Shown here: piece after piece, positions 11,955 through 22,140 of the stretch
Layout of the letters: each line of letters starts with the position of its first letter
How positions within the stretch are numbered: the stretch's first letter is position 1
Assembly (NCBI GenBank): GCA_008000375.1
Contig: SMOI01000124.1
Coordinates: 1 to 64,000, forward strand
DNA length: 64,000 nucleotides
Origin: Poteriospumella lacustris
Lineage: Eukaryota; Sar; Chrysophyceae; Chromulinales; Dinobryaceae
Reading direction: 5' to 3'
Program-made: the position numbers and the translations under genes
The notes under the pieces: generated by a model
Database searches by the model: none
Told to the model about the DNA's origin: nothing
The model's input: only the letters and a program-made list of their open reading frames with translations

Positions 11955-12266
11955 AGTGCCCTGTAATATAAATCAGGAGCTGGTTGGTGGCAGTCATGTC
12001 GCTCTGCGGTGTTGCGCCAGTCCTGCTGCCCCCACGGGTGAGTGAGTGTATAGTTCTTCCTCGGTCCTGTGTCTCTGTAAATATCGTCGTTTATGATCTC
12101 CATACGAAGCTCTGACATTGACGTCTAACATTGACGGGGAAAACAAACAAAGAAGAACAAGTTGGGTGTGGGAGAGTGTCTAGGAAGGGGAACAACCCTA
12201 TCTTATGTTGATCATCTTACAACAAAAGGAAGAGAAAGAAGCTAGTCTCTCAACGGCGGAGTAAAT
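11955..12266. other. Convergent intergenic region
   Basis: These 312 bp lie between two converging genes (9939-11954 plus and eS12 minus) and should contain both 3' untranslated regions. Nothing else is recognisable. Confidence 0.5.
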
Positions 12267-12767
12267 TTACTCCTGTTGGGACTGAACGTACTCAAGGACC
12301 TTGTTCAAGGCGACGGACTCCTCACCGAAGTCAGTGACAACGGCAACAGAGGTGCGCTTAACCTTGCGGACAGTGCCGTCAGCGTTGAGCTTGGCCAAAC
12401 CGACCCACTCAGCGATCTCGACACCCTTGTCGGACAAGATCAAAGGAACACCCTGCTCAGTGCAAAGAGCCTGGATAAGCTTCTTGTACTCAGCATTGTC
12501 GCAGTCGCTGGCCAAGATGCAGAGGCGGCCGTTGCCACGCTCCAACTCCTTGGTGCACCTGAAAGTAAAGATAGAAAAAGACGCAGTATTGTAAGATATA
12601 TGTCCCGTTTACTGTGGCACAAATGATTGCACTTACTCGTGAAGACCACGGCGAAGACCGTTGTGGGCCAAAGCACGGCGAAGAACCTGCTTAAGAGCCT
12701 CCTGGGTGGTCAACTCCTCGGTCGACTCGACGACCTCCTGAACGTCCATTTCTTCGATTTCAGCCAT
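12267..12767 (-). CDS. RPS12: 40S ribosomal protein eS12
   Basis: Two exons, 12767-12637 and 12558-12267, separated by a 78-bp intron with a consensus GTAAGT donor and a pyrimidine-rich tract before CAG. The spliced product (about 140 aa) starts with an acidic N-terminus (MAEIEEMDVQEVVE) and continues through ALKQVLRRALAHNGLRRGLHE, LCILASDCDNAEYKKLIQAL and VKRTSVAVVTDFGEES. This is the L7Ae-like fold of eS12, a structural protein of the small ribosomal subunit beak. Length matches the family. The gene is divergent from the plus-strand gene at 13343, and the shared upstream region carries a telo-box-like motif of the kind found in front of ribosomal protein genes. Confidence 0.96.
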
Positions 12768-13342
12768 TGTTTCAGATGAAGTTCGCTTCCTCACTTGGAT
12801 ATCAAGTTCAGCTAGAACGGATAGTTTTCCCTTCCGACGTGAATTTGTAAAGTGAGAAGCGTCAATAGACACACACGTTGATTCCACAACTCGGCCGATG
12901 AGAAGGAAGCGACGAGGTTTTGGGTGGAAGGACACAAGGAAATGGACCGCCACAAACCGGGTGTCGCGACACCCTCCCACTGGCACCCAAATAGTTTGAG
13001 AATCTGGGGATTTAGGGTTAAGTGTGCAGCAGGAACGATGATGATGATGATGACTCGCAGCGATGAAGCGATGAAACGCCTTCGCGCAGCGGACACCCAA
13101 CAAATATATGACTTGAAGACATCAAGTAATTATCTTGGCATTTTTCACACACAATTTATCCGTGATGGTCGTTTATCCAACGAAGAAAAAAGTGACTCGT
13201 GTATGCGCCTTCGTGTAAATTCAAAAACTAAGAAGGAGGGTCGGGTGAGCTTTGAGTAAAATTCTTCTGTCGATTTTCAAAGAAGTTTTTGTTGGCAGTG
13301 CTCCTGTGCTCACGTGAGCAACTTCTTTGCTGTCTTGACAAA
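12768..13342. promoter_or_regulatory. Divergent promoter region with telo-box-like motif
   Basis: These 575 bp separate eS12 (minus) from the gene starting at 13343 (plus). At 13011-13020 the sequence tttagggtta reads as a telo-box (AACCCTAAA) towards eS12. In plants such boxes are known promoter elements of ribosomal protein genes; the role here is inferred. The short frames inside show no domain. Confidence 0.4.
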
Positions 13343-15346
13343 ATGTCGAAACGATTTCTGATTGAGTATGAATTGGGTGTGAGCAGAAAAGTTGAAAGAG
13401 CGCAAGTGCTCAGTGGCGAAAAACAAGTTTCACCCGCCGTTGAAAAAATGAATCAAATCAACGCTGCAACTCGCCGACGTTATTCAGCTGCCATCGCTGC
13501 TCACAAAGCTCTCACGCAACCAACGCGAGCTTCTTCAAGCAGCAAATTATCCTTATCCATCGAAACTGACTTCGCGTCACCAACATATGCGCGGCCTCAG
13601 TCGCCAAAACCGATGAACAACGCCAGTGGTTTGTCCATCGATGTCAATTTCACACCCGGCGAGCGTCCATCCAGCCGCAATGGCTCTTCACGACCTATTA
13701 CTAATACATCAGCGAAAGTGGAGTCGATGGAGACGCCGCAAGATCGCATTTTACAGAAATTGGCGATGTCGCCGTATGCAGCATCGTCCAGTGCCAAGAG
13801 CCCCAAGCTTCGCCCGATCAGTCAGGGCGCGACCAGTGTATTACGGCTCCACCGTATGGTCGCACAACTAGAGAAGAACCCTATTCCTGTATCAGCATCG
13901 CGGCCGCCACCGTCACCGATCGGTCGACGGTCGCCCAATCGTCGCAAATCCGACTTACAGCACATGTTGGAGCTCACCGACGTGTACAACATCCCGTTGG
14001 AAGTCATTGAGACCCAAATCTCTCCCGTTAAACCCATTCCTGCGCTGTTACCGGTTAGCTCGCCGTCACGGCCGAAGTCTGGAGTGACTCGTCCGCTGTC
14101 AGCGGTGAAGCTGGAAACAGAACCGACGCCCGCGCAGGAGACCTTGACCTCTTCACCGGTCAAGGAGGATCCACCAACCAATGCGTCTCAACCGCCACCA
14201 TCAGAGGCAGAATCCAACCACCCACAAGTGGAGAGCAAAGAAAATGAAGCGGGGAATGCGGTGGAAGTGGTCGATAAACCTGGCACCGACGGCGACATCG
14301 ACATCGACGATGCCGCCGGTGAATACGGTGACGATTTCTACGATGACGACAACGCTGGTGGCAGTTCCAAGAAGGCCACCAAGGAAACAGAGCGTTTACC
14401 TACCGTCGCTGTGGAGTCGACACCGTCAACCGACGGCGTTGAGGAATCAAAGTCGGGCCAATCCGCCCGCCCAGTGGACGTACCACCAACTGAGCAGCCC
14501 ACCGCACCTGCGGACACGGCGAAGCCCACCGAGCCCCCTTCAGCAGCTCCTGTGACATCACCGCTTTCCCAATCCTTCGAAGAGCCAAAGCCCGTTGACT
14601 TCATACCGATCACACCCGCACACGTACCCGCGCTGCCATTGTCCCTGGCGGAGCATCGAGCGTCCCAGCGCAGTGTCCATTCCCGATCGATGCAGTCGCG
14701 TGGTAGTCGGAAATCAACGGGCATGGAAGCGTCTGCCTCCTCGGCGGCGGCCTGTCCTTCGTTTTATCGCAGCGCAAAGGGTTTAGAACGTGACATTCAT
14801 CGGTTGGAACAGATCGAAGCCGGTGCGATCACTGCAGACGAGTGGACGAGGCAGTTCAACGGGCTGCAGGAGCTGCCGCGTTGGAACGACCGCTTTGGCT
14901 TCGATCGATCGGCTTTAGCCAAAGCAGAAATCCCGAAACTTGGTCACGAGCATCGTCAGATGCAGCTGCAAGAGCATCTGCGACGACTGCAGCAGAAGAA
15001 AGAGAAGCGTGACCCGACGGCGTCTGCGCCCGAGCGGCCTCCGCGTCGACCAAAATCTGCCGCTCCGGCGTCGCCCAGTCAAACGATCGTCGATCCCACC
15101 GCGCCGAAACCCTCAAAAGAGCTGCGACGAGACGAAGACGGCGCGAACAACGCCTCCCATCGCACAGGCAGTCAACAACGAAAGCGCCGTTCGTCCGCCG
15201 GTGGTGGCGGTGATGGAAGTGGCGGCGGTGGTGGTGGTACGAAGTCGGTACCGTTAACGTCGACGTCCTCGAAGGACCACCGCCGCCCTGCTCCGTTGTC
15301 GATCGTGGATCACGACGATGACCACGACGACGGCAAATTCTTCTAG
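13343..15346 (+). CDS. Disordered protein of unknown function (667 aa)
   Basis: Single-exon frame. The ATG at 13343 (MSKRFLIEYELGVSRKV) is preferred because the upstream in-frame extension begins only at a non-ATG codon. The bulk of the protein is Pro/Ser/Thr/Glu-rich and predicted disordered, with an acidic patch (IDIDDAAGEYGDDFYDDDNA) near residue 330. A conserved-looking segment near the C-terminus (residues about 470-560: GLERDIHRLEQIEAGAIT, then a Lys/Gln-rich helix LQEHLRRLQQKKEK) looks like a coiled coil. The start (FLIEYEL) and C-terminal helix are faintly like CEP19-type centriolar proteins, too weakly to name it. The tail is Gly/Ser-rich and ends in acidic/His repeats. Confidence 0.7.
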   Translation: MSKRFLIEYELGVSRKVERAQVLSGEKQVSPAVEKMNQINAATRRRYSAAIAAHKALTQPTRASSSSKLSLSIETDFASPTYARPQSPKPMNNASGLSIDVNFTPGERPSSRNGSSRPITNTSAKVESMETPQDRILQKLAMSPYAASSSAKSPKLRPISQGATSVLRLHRMVAQLEKNPIPVSASRPPPSPIGRRSPNRRKSDLQHMLELTDVYNIPLEVIETQISPVKPIPALLPVSSPSRPKSGVTRPLSAVKLETEPTPAQETLTSSPVKEDPPTNASQPPPSEAESNHPQVESKENEAGNAVEVVDKPGTDGDIDIDDAAGEYGDDFYDDDNAGGSSKKATKETERLPTVAVESTPSTDGVEESKSGQSARPVDVPPTEQPTAPADTAKPTEPPSAAPVTSPLSQSFEEPKPVDFIPITPAHVPALPLSLAEHRASQRSVHSRSMQSRGSRKSTGMEASASSAAACPSFYRSAKGLERDIHRLEQIEAGAITADEWTRQFNGLQELPRWNDRFGFDRSALAKAEIPKLGHEHRQMQLQEHLRRLQQKKEKRDPTASAPERPPRRPKSAAPASPSQTIVDPTAPKPSKELRRDEDGANNASHRTGSQQRKRRSSAGGGGDGSGGGGGGTKSVPLTSTSSKDHRRPAPLSIVDHDDDHDDGKFF

Positions 15347-15697
15347 CGATGACCGCGACCACCCGTCGCCCACCGCGCACCCTCCCCCGTTCGTCCTCTC
15401 GCTCCACTGGTACGTCAGCTGTGGTGCGCACGGACGACGGGTTCTTTTTTTTTTTTCTTTTTCCTGTTTCCCTCGTTGTTCCCTCCCCCCCCTCCCTTCC
15501 CCTCCCTCCCCCTCTTCGCTCCCTCTTCTCCGTTAGTTGTTTGTTTGGTTGTCACATATTCTGTGGTTGTTCTTTTTCTATCTCGGTTCTCTTTTCTACG
15601 GTTTGTTGTCCTGTCTCGCTGGTTTCTTGTTATACTGTAGGTTGACGTACTGTACGTGTCTCTGTATATCGCTGTAGCGTTTTTTGCTGTGAAATGA
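15347..15697. other. Intergenic, pyrimidine-rich
   Basis: This spacer between the gene ending at 15346 and the tandem repeat unit starting at 15698 is C/T-rich, with a T run near 15444-15457 and CCCTCC repeats near 15481-15515. It probably holds the 3' untranslated region of the upstream gene. No gene is visible. Confidence 0.5.
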
Positions 15698-15927
15698 ACC
15701 TACGGTACAAATACATTACCTTTTCAAACCACATATATCACGTAGAACCATGCCCAGGATGTACGAGTCGGCGCCGGTCGCAGCGCCAGCCATCGACGTC
15801 GTCGTCGTCGGTGGGTTCTTCTCACCTGAAACAATCGCCTTGTTCTATGTTCTATGGGCCGAATCTCAATGTCAGAGGCGAAATTGACAGAGGACCACTT
15901 GGTACCCTGCATAGAATAGGCAAGGAT

Positions 15928-17287
15928 ATGGTGTCACACATCGCGTTGATAGTCGTGGCGCTGCTTGTGTGTGGGGTTTGGCGCATGCAAGCCGCTCCCA
16001 TCTATGATCCCTGTAAGTACAACGACCAGCATTCGCTGCTCATTCGCTGCAACATCCTCTGACAACATGACTGTAGTGGAGGTATTCTGTGGTGCTGAGA
16101 GCTGCTATGACGTGTTGAAGGTGGAGAAGGATTGCACGGCGAAGGACATCAAAAAGGTGCGTTGAGGCTGAGCGACCTCCCTCACCACTCCGAATAACGA
16201 TGAAAACTGCTCTTCCCTTGTGCGTTACAGGCCTATCGACAACTGTCGAAGGCGTACCACCCCGATAAGAACAAGGAACCCGATGCGATCGATGTGTTTC
16301 GCAAACTCTCGAAGGCCCACGACGTGTTGATGAACGAAGACAGTCGCAAACTCTTCAATCAATACCTCAATCACGAAGTGGTAAGTCGTCTTTGTCGTCC
16401 GCATTCGAGCTGTATTTGTATGGTGTTTGAGTCTCTGTCGGTGCCGTGTAGAGCTACTTCCACGTGTCCGGTGAGCACTACGCGAAGAATCTCCCCAAAT
16501 CCGACGTGCGGTTGGTGATCGCCGTCGCTGTCGGCCTCTTCACATGGCTGCTCCACACCGTACAATTTCAGAAATACCAACGCGTTGTGAAATATCTGCG
16601 AACGGCGACGCTGCAGAATTTGGACGCGCGCAGCGGGGGCAATCCACAGACCCAAGAGCTCCACAAACGGGCCGTCGCGCAATACGACGAACAAATCAAA
16701 GAATGTACGTCTCTCTCCTCAACCCCTCCTTTCTCTCCTTTGCGTGCGTGTGCTTACCTCGTGATGGTGCAGTGCGTGCGGGCGGCGACAAACAGGCCGG
16801 ACGGGTCACCAAACGAGAAGAGGACCCTCTCTTCGTCAAAATCGTCGATCAACTCGTGAGTGAAGTCAAGATTGAAGGTGGTTATCGTAAACCGGAATGG
16901 CAAGACTTGTTTGCCGTGCGATTGGTGTTGTTTCCGTATCATTTGGTGCTGTGGGGCGTGAAATACCATCGTCGGTACATCTCCACCGCCCCGTTGTCCC
17001 TCGAAGATCGCACCGAAATGGCCCGCGATCGCATCGGTCTCGTGGAATGGGAAGAGATGCTCTCCGAGGAAGAACGCCAAGCGTTGATTGAGCGTGAGAT
17101 CTGGAAGAGAGACGTCTACGACCAATGGAAACAAGAAAAGGAAGCGGAAGCCGCCGCGGCGGCGGAGACATTGGCGGCCGCCGAGCAGTTGTTGCAGGGC
17201 AAAGGCGGCAAGAAGATATCGAAGAAGAAGTTGCGCCGTCAATTGCAGAAGCAAATGGACGAAGATGCCCAGGACTACGACGATTAG
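15928..17287 (+). CDS. DNAJC25: DNAJC25-like ER membrane J-protein, copy 1 (intact)
   Basis: Five exons: 15928-16012, 16077-16156, 16231-16380, 16452-16704, 16773-17287; all introns are GT-AG and under 80 bp, and the frame ends in TAG. The start at 15928 gives a hydrophobic N-terminus (MVSHIALIVVALLVCGVW) that acts as a signal peptide or anchor. Next comes a J domain (EVFCGAESCYDVLKVEKDC...) with an intact HPD motif (AYHPDK), the signature needed to stimulate Hsp70 ATPase. After the J domain, SYFHVSGEHYAKNLPKSDV leads into a transmembrane segment, a charged cytosolic or luminal middle, a second hydrophobic stretch (LFAVRLVLFPYHLVLWGV), and an alanine/lysine-rich coiled-coil tail. Order and motifs match animal DNAJC25 and nematode dnj-2, ER membrane J-proteins. 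It is the upstream member of a tandem pair. Confidence 0.88.
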
Positions 17288-17701
17288 GTGTCCCGCTGCT
17301 GCTGCTGCGGCTTCAGTAATCGGTGGCGTCCCGCACTGCGGCGGGTGTCCACCCCCATGTAACCGACGGCGTCCAGCCCGTCGTAACGAATCCCTTGCAG
17401 TCGCAGCCTCCTTCCCATTAGAGTCATCACGAGGCGGCCCGATGTCTCGTGTATTGACTATTGACTGGCCCTCTCGTCTCTCCCAAGGACCTACGGTACA
17501 AATACATTACCTTTTCAACCCACATATATAAGTTAGAGTAACACTCAGGATGTTCCAGTCGAGGCCTGTCCCGTCGTCGTCGTGGGTTCTTCTCACCGGA
17601 AATAACAATCGCCTTGTTCTATGTTCTATGGATCGAGTCTCACTGTCAGAGACGAAATTGACAGAGGACCACTTGGTACCCTGCATAGAATAGGCAAGGA
17701 T

Positions 17702-19075
17702 ATGGTGTCACACGTCGCGTTGATAGTCGTGGCGCTGCTTGTGTGTGGGGTTTGGCGCATGCAAGCCGCTCCCATCTATGATCCCTGTAAGTACAACGAC
17801 CAGCATTCGCTGCAACATCCTCTGACAACATGACTGTAGTGGAGGTATTCTGTGGTGCTGAGAGCTGCTATGACGTGTTGAAGGTGGAGAAGGATTGCAC
17901 GGCGAAGGACATCAAAAAGGTGCGTTGCGTGTGGAGCGCTGAGCGACCTCCCTCACCCGATCAACGACTCCGAATAACGATGGAAAAACTGCTCTTCCCT
18001 TGTGCTTTACAGGCCTATCGAAAAATAGTGAAGACGCACCGCCCCGATGAGATCAAGGAATCCGATGCGATCCGTTTGCTTCGTAAACTCACAAAGGCCC
18101 ACGACGTGTTGATGAACGAAGACAGTCGCAAACTCTTCAATCAATACCTCAATCACGAAGTGGTACGTCGTCTTTGTCGTCCGCATTCGAGCTGTATTTG
18201 TATGGTGGGTGAGTCTCTGTCGGTGCCGTGTAGAGCTACTTCCACGTGTCCGGTGAGCACTACGCGAAGAATCTCCCCAAATCCGACGTGCGGTTGGTGA
18301 TCGCCGTCGCCGTCGCTGTCGGTCTCATCACATGGCTGCTCCACACCGTACAATTCTAGAAATACCAACGCGTCGTGAAATATCTGCGAACGGCGACGCT
18401 GCAGAATTTGGACGCGCGCAGCGGCGGCAATCCACAGACCCAAGAGCTCCACAAACGGGCCGTCGCGCAATACGACGAACAAATCAAAGAATGTACGTCT
18501 CTCTCCTCAACCCCTCCTTTCTCTCCTTTGCGTGCGTGTGCTTACCTCGTGATGGTGCAGTGCGTGCGGGCGGCGACAAACAGGCCGGACGGGTCACCAA
18601 ACGAGAAGAGGACCCTCTCTTCGTCAAAATCGTCGATCAACTCGTGAGTGAAGTCAAGATTGAAGGTGGTTATCGTAAACCGGAATGGCAAGACTTGTTT
18701 GCCGTGCGATTGGTGTTGTTTCCGTATCATTTGGTGCTGTGGGGCGTGAAATACCATCGTCGGTACATCTCCACCGCCCCGTTGTCCCTCGAAGATCGCA
18801 CCGAAATGGCCCGCGATCGCATCGGTCTCGTGGAATGGGAAGAGATGCTCTCCGAGGAAGAACGCCAAGCGTTGATTGAGCGTGAGATCTGGAAGAGAGA
18901 CGTCTACGACCAATGGAAACAAGAAAAGGAAGCGGAAGCCGCCGCGGCGGCGGAGACATTGGCGGCCGCCGAGCAGTTGTTGCAGGGCAAAGGCGGCAAG
19001 AAGATATCGAAGAAGAAGTTGCGCCGTCAATTGCAGAAGCAGATCGACGAAGACGCCCAGGACTACGACGATTAG
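17702..19075 (+). pseudogene. DNAJC25-like copy 2: altered HPD and premature TAG
   Basis: Second unit of the tandem duplication with exons at 17702-17786, 17840-17919, 18013-18162, 18234-(stop) and 18561-19075, all with splice sites matching copy 1. In exon 3 the J-domain HPD motif reads R-P-D (THRPDE). In exon 4 a TTC-TAG replaces the TTT-CAG of copy 1, so translation would stop at 18357-18359, directly after the transmembrane segment. The rest of the coding sequence downstream, including exon 5, is almost unchanged from copy 1. Either it is a recent pseudogene, or it makes a short signal-peptide/J-like/TM protein that cannot activate Hsp70. The two units share near-identical upstream sequence, so copy 2 is probably transcribed. 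Confidence 0.85.
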
Positions 19076-19449
19076 GTGTCCCGCTGCTGTAATCGGTGGC
19101 GCATCCCGCACTGCGGCGGGTGTCCACCCCCCACCCCCACCCCCATGTAACCGACGGTGTCCAGCCCGTCGTAACGAATCCCTTGCAGCCACAGCCTCCT
19201 CCTGCTCATTAGAGTCAGCACGAGGCGGCCCGATGTCTCGTGTATTGACTATTGACTGGCCCTCTCGTCTCTCCCACCGACCGCGGTCGCTCAGCAGGTA
19301 CCTGGGACCGTGTCTCTCGCGCGGCCTCAGCGGAGGCGTCCAACAGCGCTCAGGGACCGACAGAGGCCATGCATATGTACTAGTATGTAGCTATTTACAG
19401 ATGACGCTACTCTACGACAGCAAAAGAGAGACGGGGGGGGGGGAAGCGG

Positions 19450-22140
19450 TCACTTCTTGGCGCGCTTCAGCATGGTGAAGTAGGCCTCCTGGTCCATCTG
19501 CTTGGTCACGCCCTGTTCGTAGTTGTACGTCTCGAGGGCGAACTGTTGCTCCTCGGTCAAGTTGAAGCGGCCCTGTGCGTTCTTCGTCGCGAGAATCGTC
19601 GAGACTTTGCTGCCCTCGGCGGACGGTCCCATCGGAATGCCACCGTCCAGCGGGTTCGTGGTGGCGAGTAACGCGGAGAGACCCTCCGGCGTCTGCAGTT
19701 GCGCATTCAACGCCTCGTTCGCCGCTTCGTTGAGCGCGTCTTCGTCCGGTGCGTCGACCATGAGCATGTCCCGCAGGGTGTCGATTTGTTGGCTTTCTTG
19801 CTCGACGGCGGTGTCCGCTTTCGGCTGCTGTTTGCGCGCCTTCCACTGGTTCAGCCGCGAGAAGGCACTGCCACCGCCCGCCGCCGGCTCGGCGGTGGTT
19901 GCCGACGGAGTCGTCGCTCGTTCGTCGTCGCCACCCGTCGACGCGGGTTTGTGCCGCCCGGACGATGAAGTGGGACGCTTCGTGCTGCCCGACGCCTTGG
20001 TCGACCCGCCGCCGCCGCCTTTGGTCGACGCGGACGACGACAGCATCGACGACAGCTTCTCCATCGACTTCGCCTGCTCAATGTCCGACAACAACGCCGC
20101 CTTCCGCCGACTGCTCTGTGACGCCCCGTCCCCAGCAGCAGCAGCAGCGGCGGCGGCCCCGTCGGACGCAGTGGCGGCCGCGGCGGCGTCATCGACCTCG
20201 GGACGGTCTTCGTCGTCGTCGACTTCGACGACGCGGTCGTCCAGCGAGATGCTCACGCGTTTGTTCTTCTTCTTCTTCTTGCCGCCACCCGTCGCGAGGG
20301 CGCTACGTGTGGGCCCGTTGGTGGCTGCCTGCTGCAGGTCTTCGTCACTGCTCGCGTCGTCGTCGCCATCTCCGGCGGCGGGTGCCTTTCGAGAGCGTCC
20401 GCCGAGGCCCAGCGACTCGAAAATCGACGATTTCCGTCGCTTCTGGCTGCCGCTACTCCGCCGTGGCCCTCGCTTCTGCTGCTCCTCGTAGCGTTTGCCC
20501 AGGTCCTGCACGGCGCGCATGATATCTTCTTCGTCGTCCATCGCTCCGCCGGCCTCCGGGTGGCGTTTGTTGTCGTCGAGTGTCTCGTGGATCCGATGCA
20601 GACGCTCCTGTCGGTCGAGTAGCTCCTGCGGCAGATGGAAGCTGCCGCCTCCCCGACGACGACTCGTGGACAGCGGCGTGTCCCCATCGCCCCCCGAACG
20701 AGCACTGAGAAAGCTGCCAAAGCCTCCCCGACGGCTGGTCTCGCGCGTGCTGAGGCCCAGCGAGGAGAAGGTCATGTCCATTTCCTCTTGAATCTCCGCG
20801 AGCAGCTCTTCGACCTCTGCCACGCGGCGACGACCATGCTTACGCGTCTGGCGACTGTCGTGAAACAGTTCGTATTCGGTGAGTTCGAGCGTGTACGCGA
20901 AGTCTTCTTCGAACTTGAACGGGTCGAGGGCCTCCTCGGGCAGCTCGGCCATTTCTTTCAACAGCTCGTCCGCCTCGGTAGCCTGCTTCCCGTGCACGAG
21001 CGTTTCGTCGAGCCATTTCAACACGGCATTTGTGGGTGGTTGATAAGCGCGTTTCTTCTTTTGTTTGGCCAACTCGGCCGCCTGTTGCAAGCCCTGCAAC
21101 GAGGCGGTCGACGAGGCAAAGTCCGCCGACCCCGTCGACGTGCCATCGAGGCGTTTCGTGGTGGTCCCTGCTGACGTTCCGGGTAAATGGAAACGTCCGA
21201 AGAAGCCCTGTACCATCTTGAGGAAGTTGGTGCCGTTGTTCTTGAACATGAGCGTCGTGTTCTCCTTCAGGTGGTAGTAGCTGCGCATGAGGCGCAAGAT
21301 CGTGCGGATCTCCTTGCGCACCTCTTTCCGCTGGTGTACCACGGTGCGATTGGCAGCAATGCTCTTGTGGAAGCGTATTCGATCGTATGCTGCGCCGGGT
21401 TGAGTGTAAAAGGCGTCGGAGATGTTGACGAGCAGGTCGCGGTACTGCTTCGGGCTGCCGAAGAGGTTGTGCAGCAGCGTTTGCTGCAATTCTCTGAAGA
21501 TGCGCGTGAAGATGCCGCTTAAGGAAGCGTTGATGACTTGGAACCGGTTCAAGACAATGGCCTCCGAGCCCTGTTCGACGAAGATACGTTCGATCGCGTC
21601 CTTGTGCTGCGTGACGAAGGCGTCTTTCTTGTCGCCGAGGACCATTTGCAGCATCATCGCGATGTCGCCGCGGTCCAATGTGCGCTCTCCCTTGGTCAAC
21701 AGCCAAAACAGATATTCCAAATAATCGCCTTCGTCAATCGTCAGCAGTTGAAACAGGAAACACAGAAACAAGAAATGCGGCGCGTAGACGTCGTAGATCG
21801 CCGAGGCGAGTAACTCGACCACGGCACCTTGATGCATCAGATCATACGCAGCATTGTCTTTCCCAGCTCGATCATAGTGTCGAAAGAAGAGTAAATAGAG
21901 CACGGGAAGGGTGTATTTCTGTTTTCCGCCGAATTTGTCGCCGAAATCTTGAACTTTCAATTTGCCAGTACCCCTACGGTCGAACTCTCGCACATAATTC
22001 AGGACTTTGGCGGCAACGACGTTGTCAAATTGCACCAAGACAAAGAGGGCAAATATTGGTGAGTTGAAGGAACGGATAACTCCGACGGGATATTGAACAG
22101 GCCCTTTTCTCCGTTGGTGGTTCACCATTGCATTTGGCAT
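19450..22140 (-). CDS. Large protein of unknown function (up to 896 aa)
   Basis: Single open frame on the minus strand. Residues about 40-330 look globular and helical, with EF-hand-like or TBC/Rab-GAP-like texture (FDRRGTGKLKVQDFGDKFGG, YLEYLFWLLTKGERTLDRGD) but no unambiguous calcium loop. A long low-complexity region follows (Ser, Ala, Gly, Lys, Asp), with a Lys-rich patch (GGGKKKKKNKRVSISLDD) that may be a nuclear signal. The last 100 residues (LTEEQQFALETYNYEQGVTK then ML-KRAKK) look conserved again. The first 35 residues (MPNAMVNHQRRKG...) may be wrongly included; an exon boundary there could not be settled. I do not recognise the family. Codon GC rises strongly towards the 3' end. Confidence 0.7.
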   Translation of the reverse strand: MPNAMVNHQRRKGPVQYPVGVIRSFNSPIFALFVLVQFDNVVAAKVLNYVREFDRRGTGKLKVQDFGDKFGGKQKYTLPVLYLLFFRHYDRAGKDNAAYDLMHQGAVVELLASAIYDVYAPHFLFLCFLFQLLTIDEGDYLEYLFWLLTKGERTLDRGDIAMMLQMVLGDKKDAFVTQHKDAIERIFVEQGSEAIVLNRFQVINASLSGIFTRIFRELQQTLLHNLFGSPKQYRDLLVNISDAFYTQPGAAYDRIRFHKSIAANRTVVHQRKEVRKEIRTILRLMRSYYHLKENTTLMFKNNGTNFLKMVQGFFGRFHLPGTSAGTTTKRLDGTSTGSADFASSTASLQGLQQAAELAKQKKKRAYQPPTNAVLKWLDETLVHGKQATEADELLKEMAELPEEALDPFKFEEDFAYTLELTEYELFHDSRQTRKHGRRRVAEVEELLAEIQEEMDMTFSSLGLSTRETSRRGGFGSFLSARSGGDGDTPLSTSRRRGGGSFHLPQELLDRQERLHRIHETLDDNKRHPEAGGAMDDEEDIMRAVQDLGKRYEEQQKRGPRRSSGSQKRRKSSIFESLGLGGRSRKAPAAGDGDDDASSDEDLQQAATNGPTRSALATGGGKKKKKNKRVSISLDDRVVEVDDDEDRPEVDDAAAAATASDGAAAAAAAAGDGASQSSRRKAALLSDIEQAKSMEKLSSMLSSSASTKGGGGGSTKASGSTKRPTSSSGRHKPASTGGDDERATTPSATTAEPAAGGGSAFSRLNQWKARKQQPKADTAVEQESQQIDTLRDMLMVDAPDEDALNEAANEALNAQLQTPEGLSALLATTNPLDGGIPMGPSAEGSKVSTILATKNAQGRFNLTEEQQFALETYNYEQGVTKQMDQEAYFTMLKRAKK

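Larger units (their letters stand above)
15698..19276 (+). repeat. Tandem duplication, two units of about 1.79 kb
   Basis: Unit 1 is 15698-17488 and unit 2 is 17489-19276. Both begin with acctacggtacaaatacatt and end with the same stretch (tattgactggccctctcgtc then tccca). The units abut directly, so each carries its own upstream region, five exons and four introns of a DNAJC25-like gene. Most of the length is nearly identical by eye. Differences cluster in the 5' leader, the second intron and the first half of exon 3. A 6-bp in-frame insertion in exon 4 distinguishes unit 2. Confidence 0.9.

Noticed and set aside
13289-13342. Upstream in-frame extension of the 13343 gene
   Set aside because: It begins at a non-ATG codon; the first true ATG gives a natural start.
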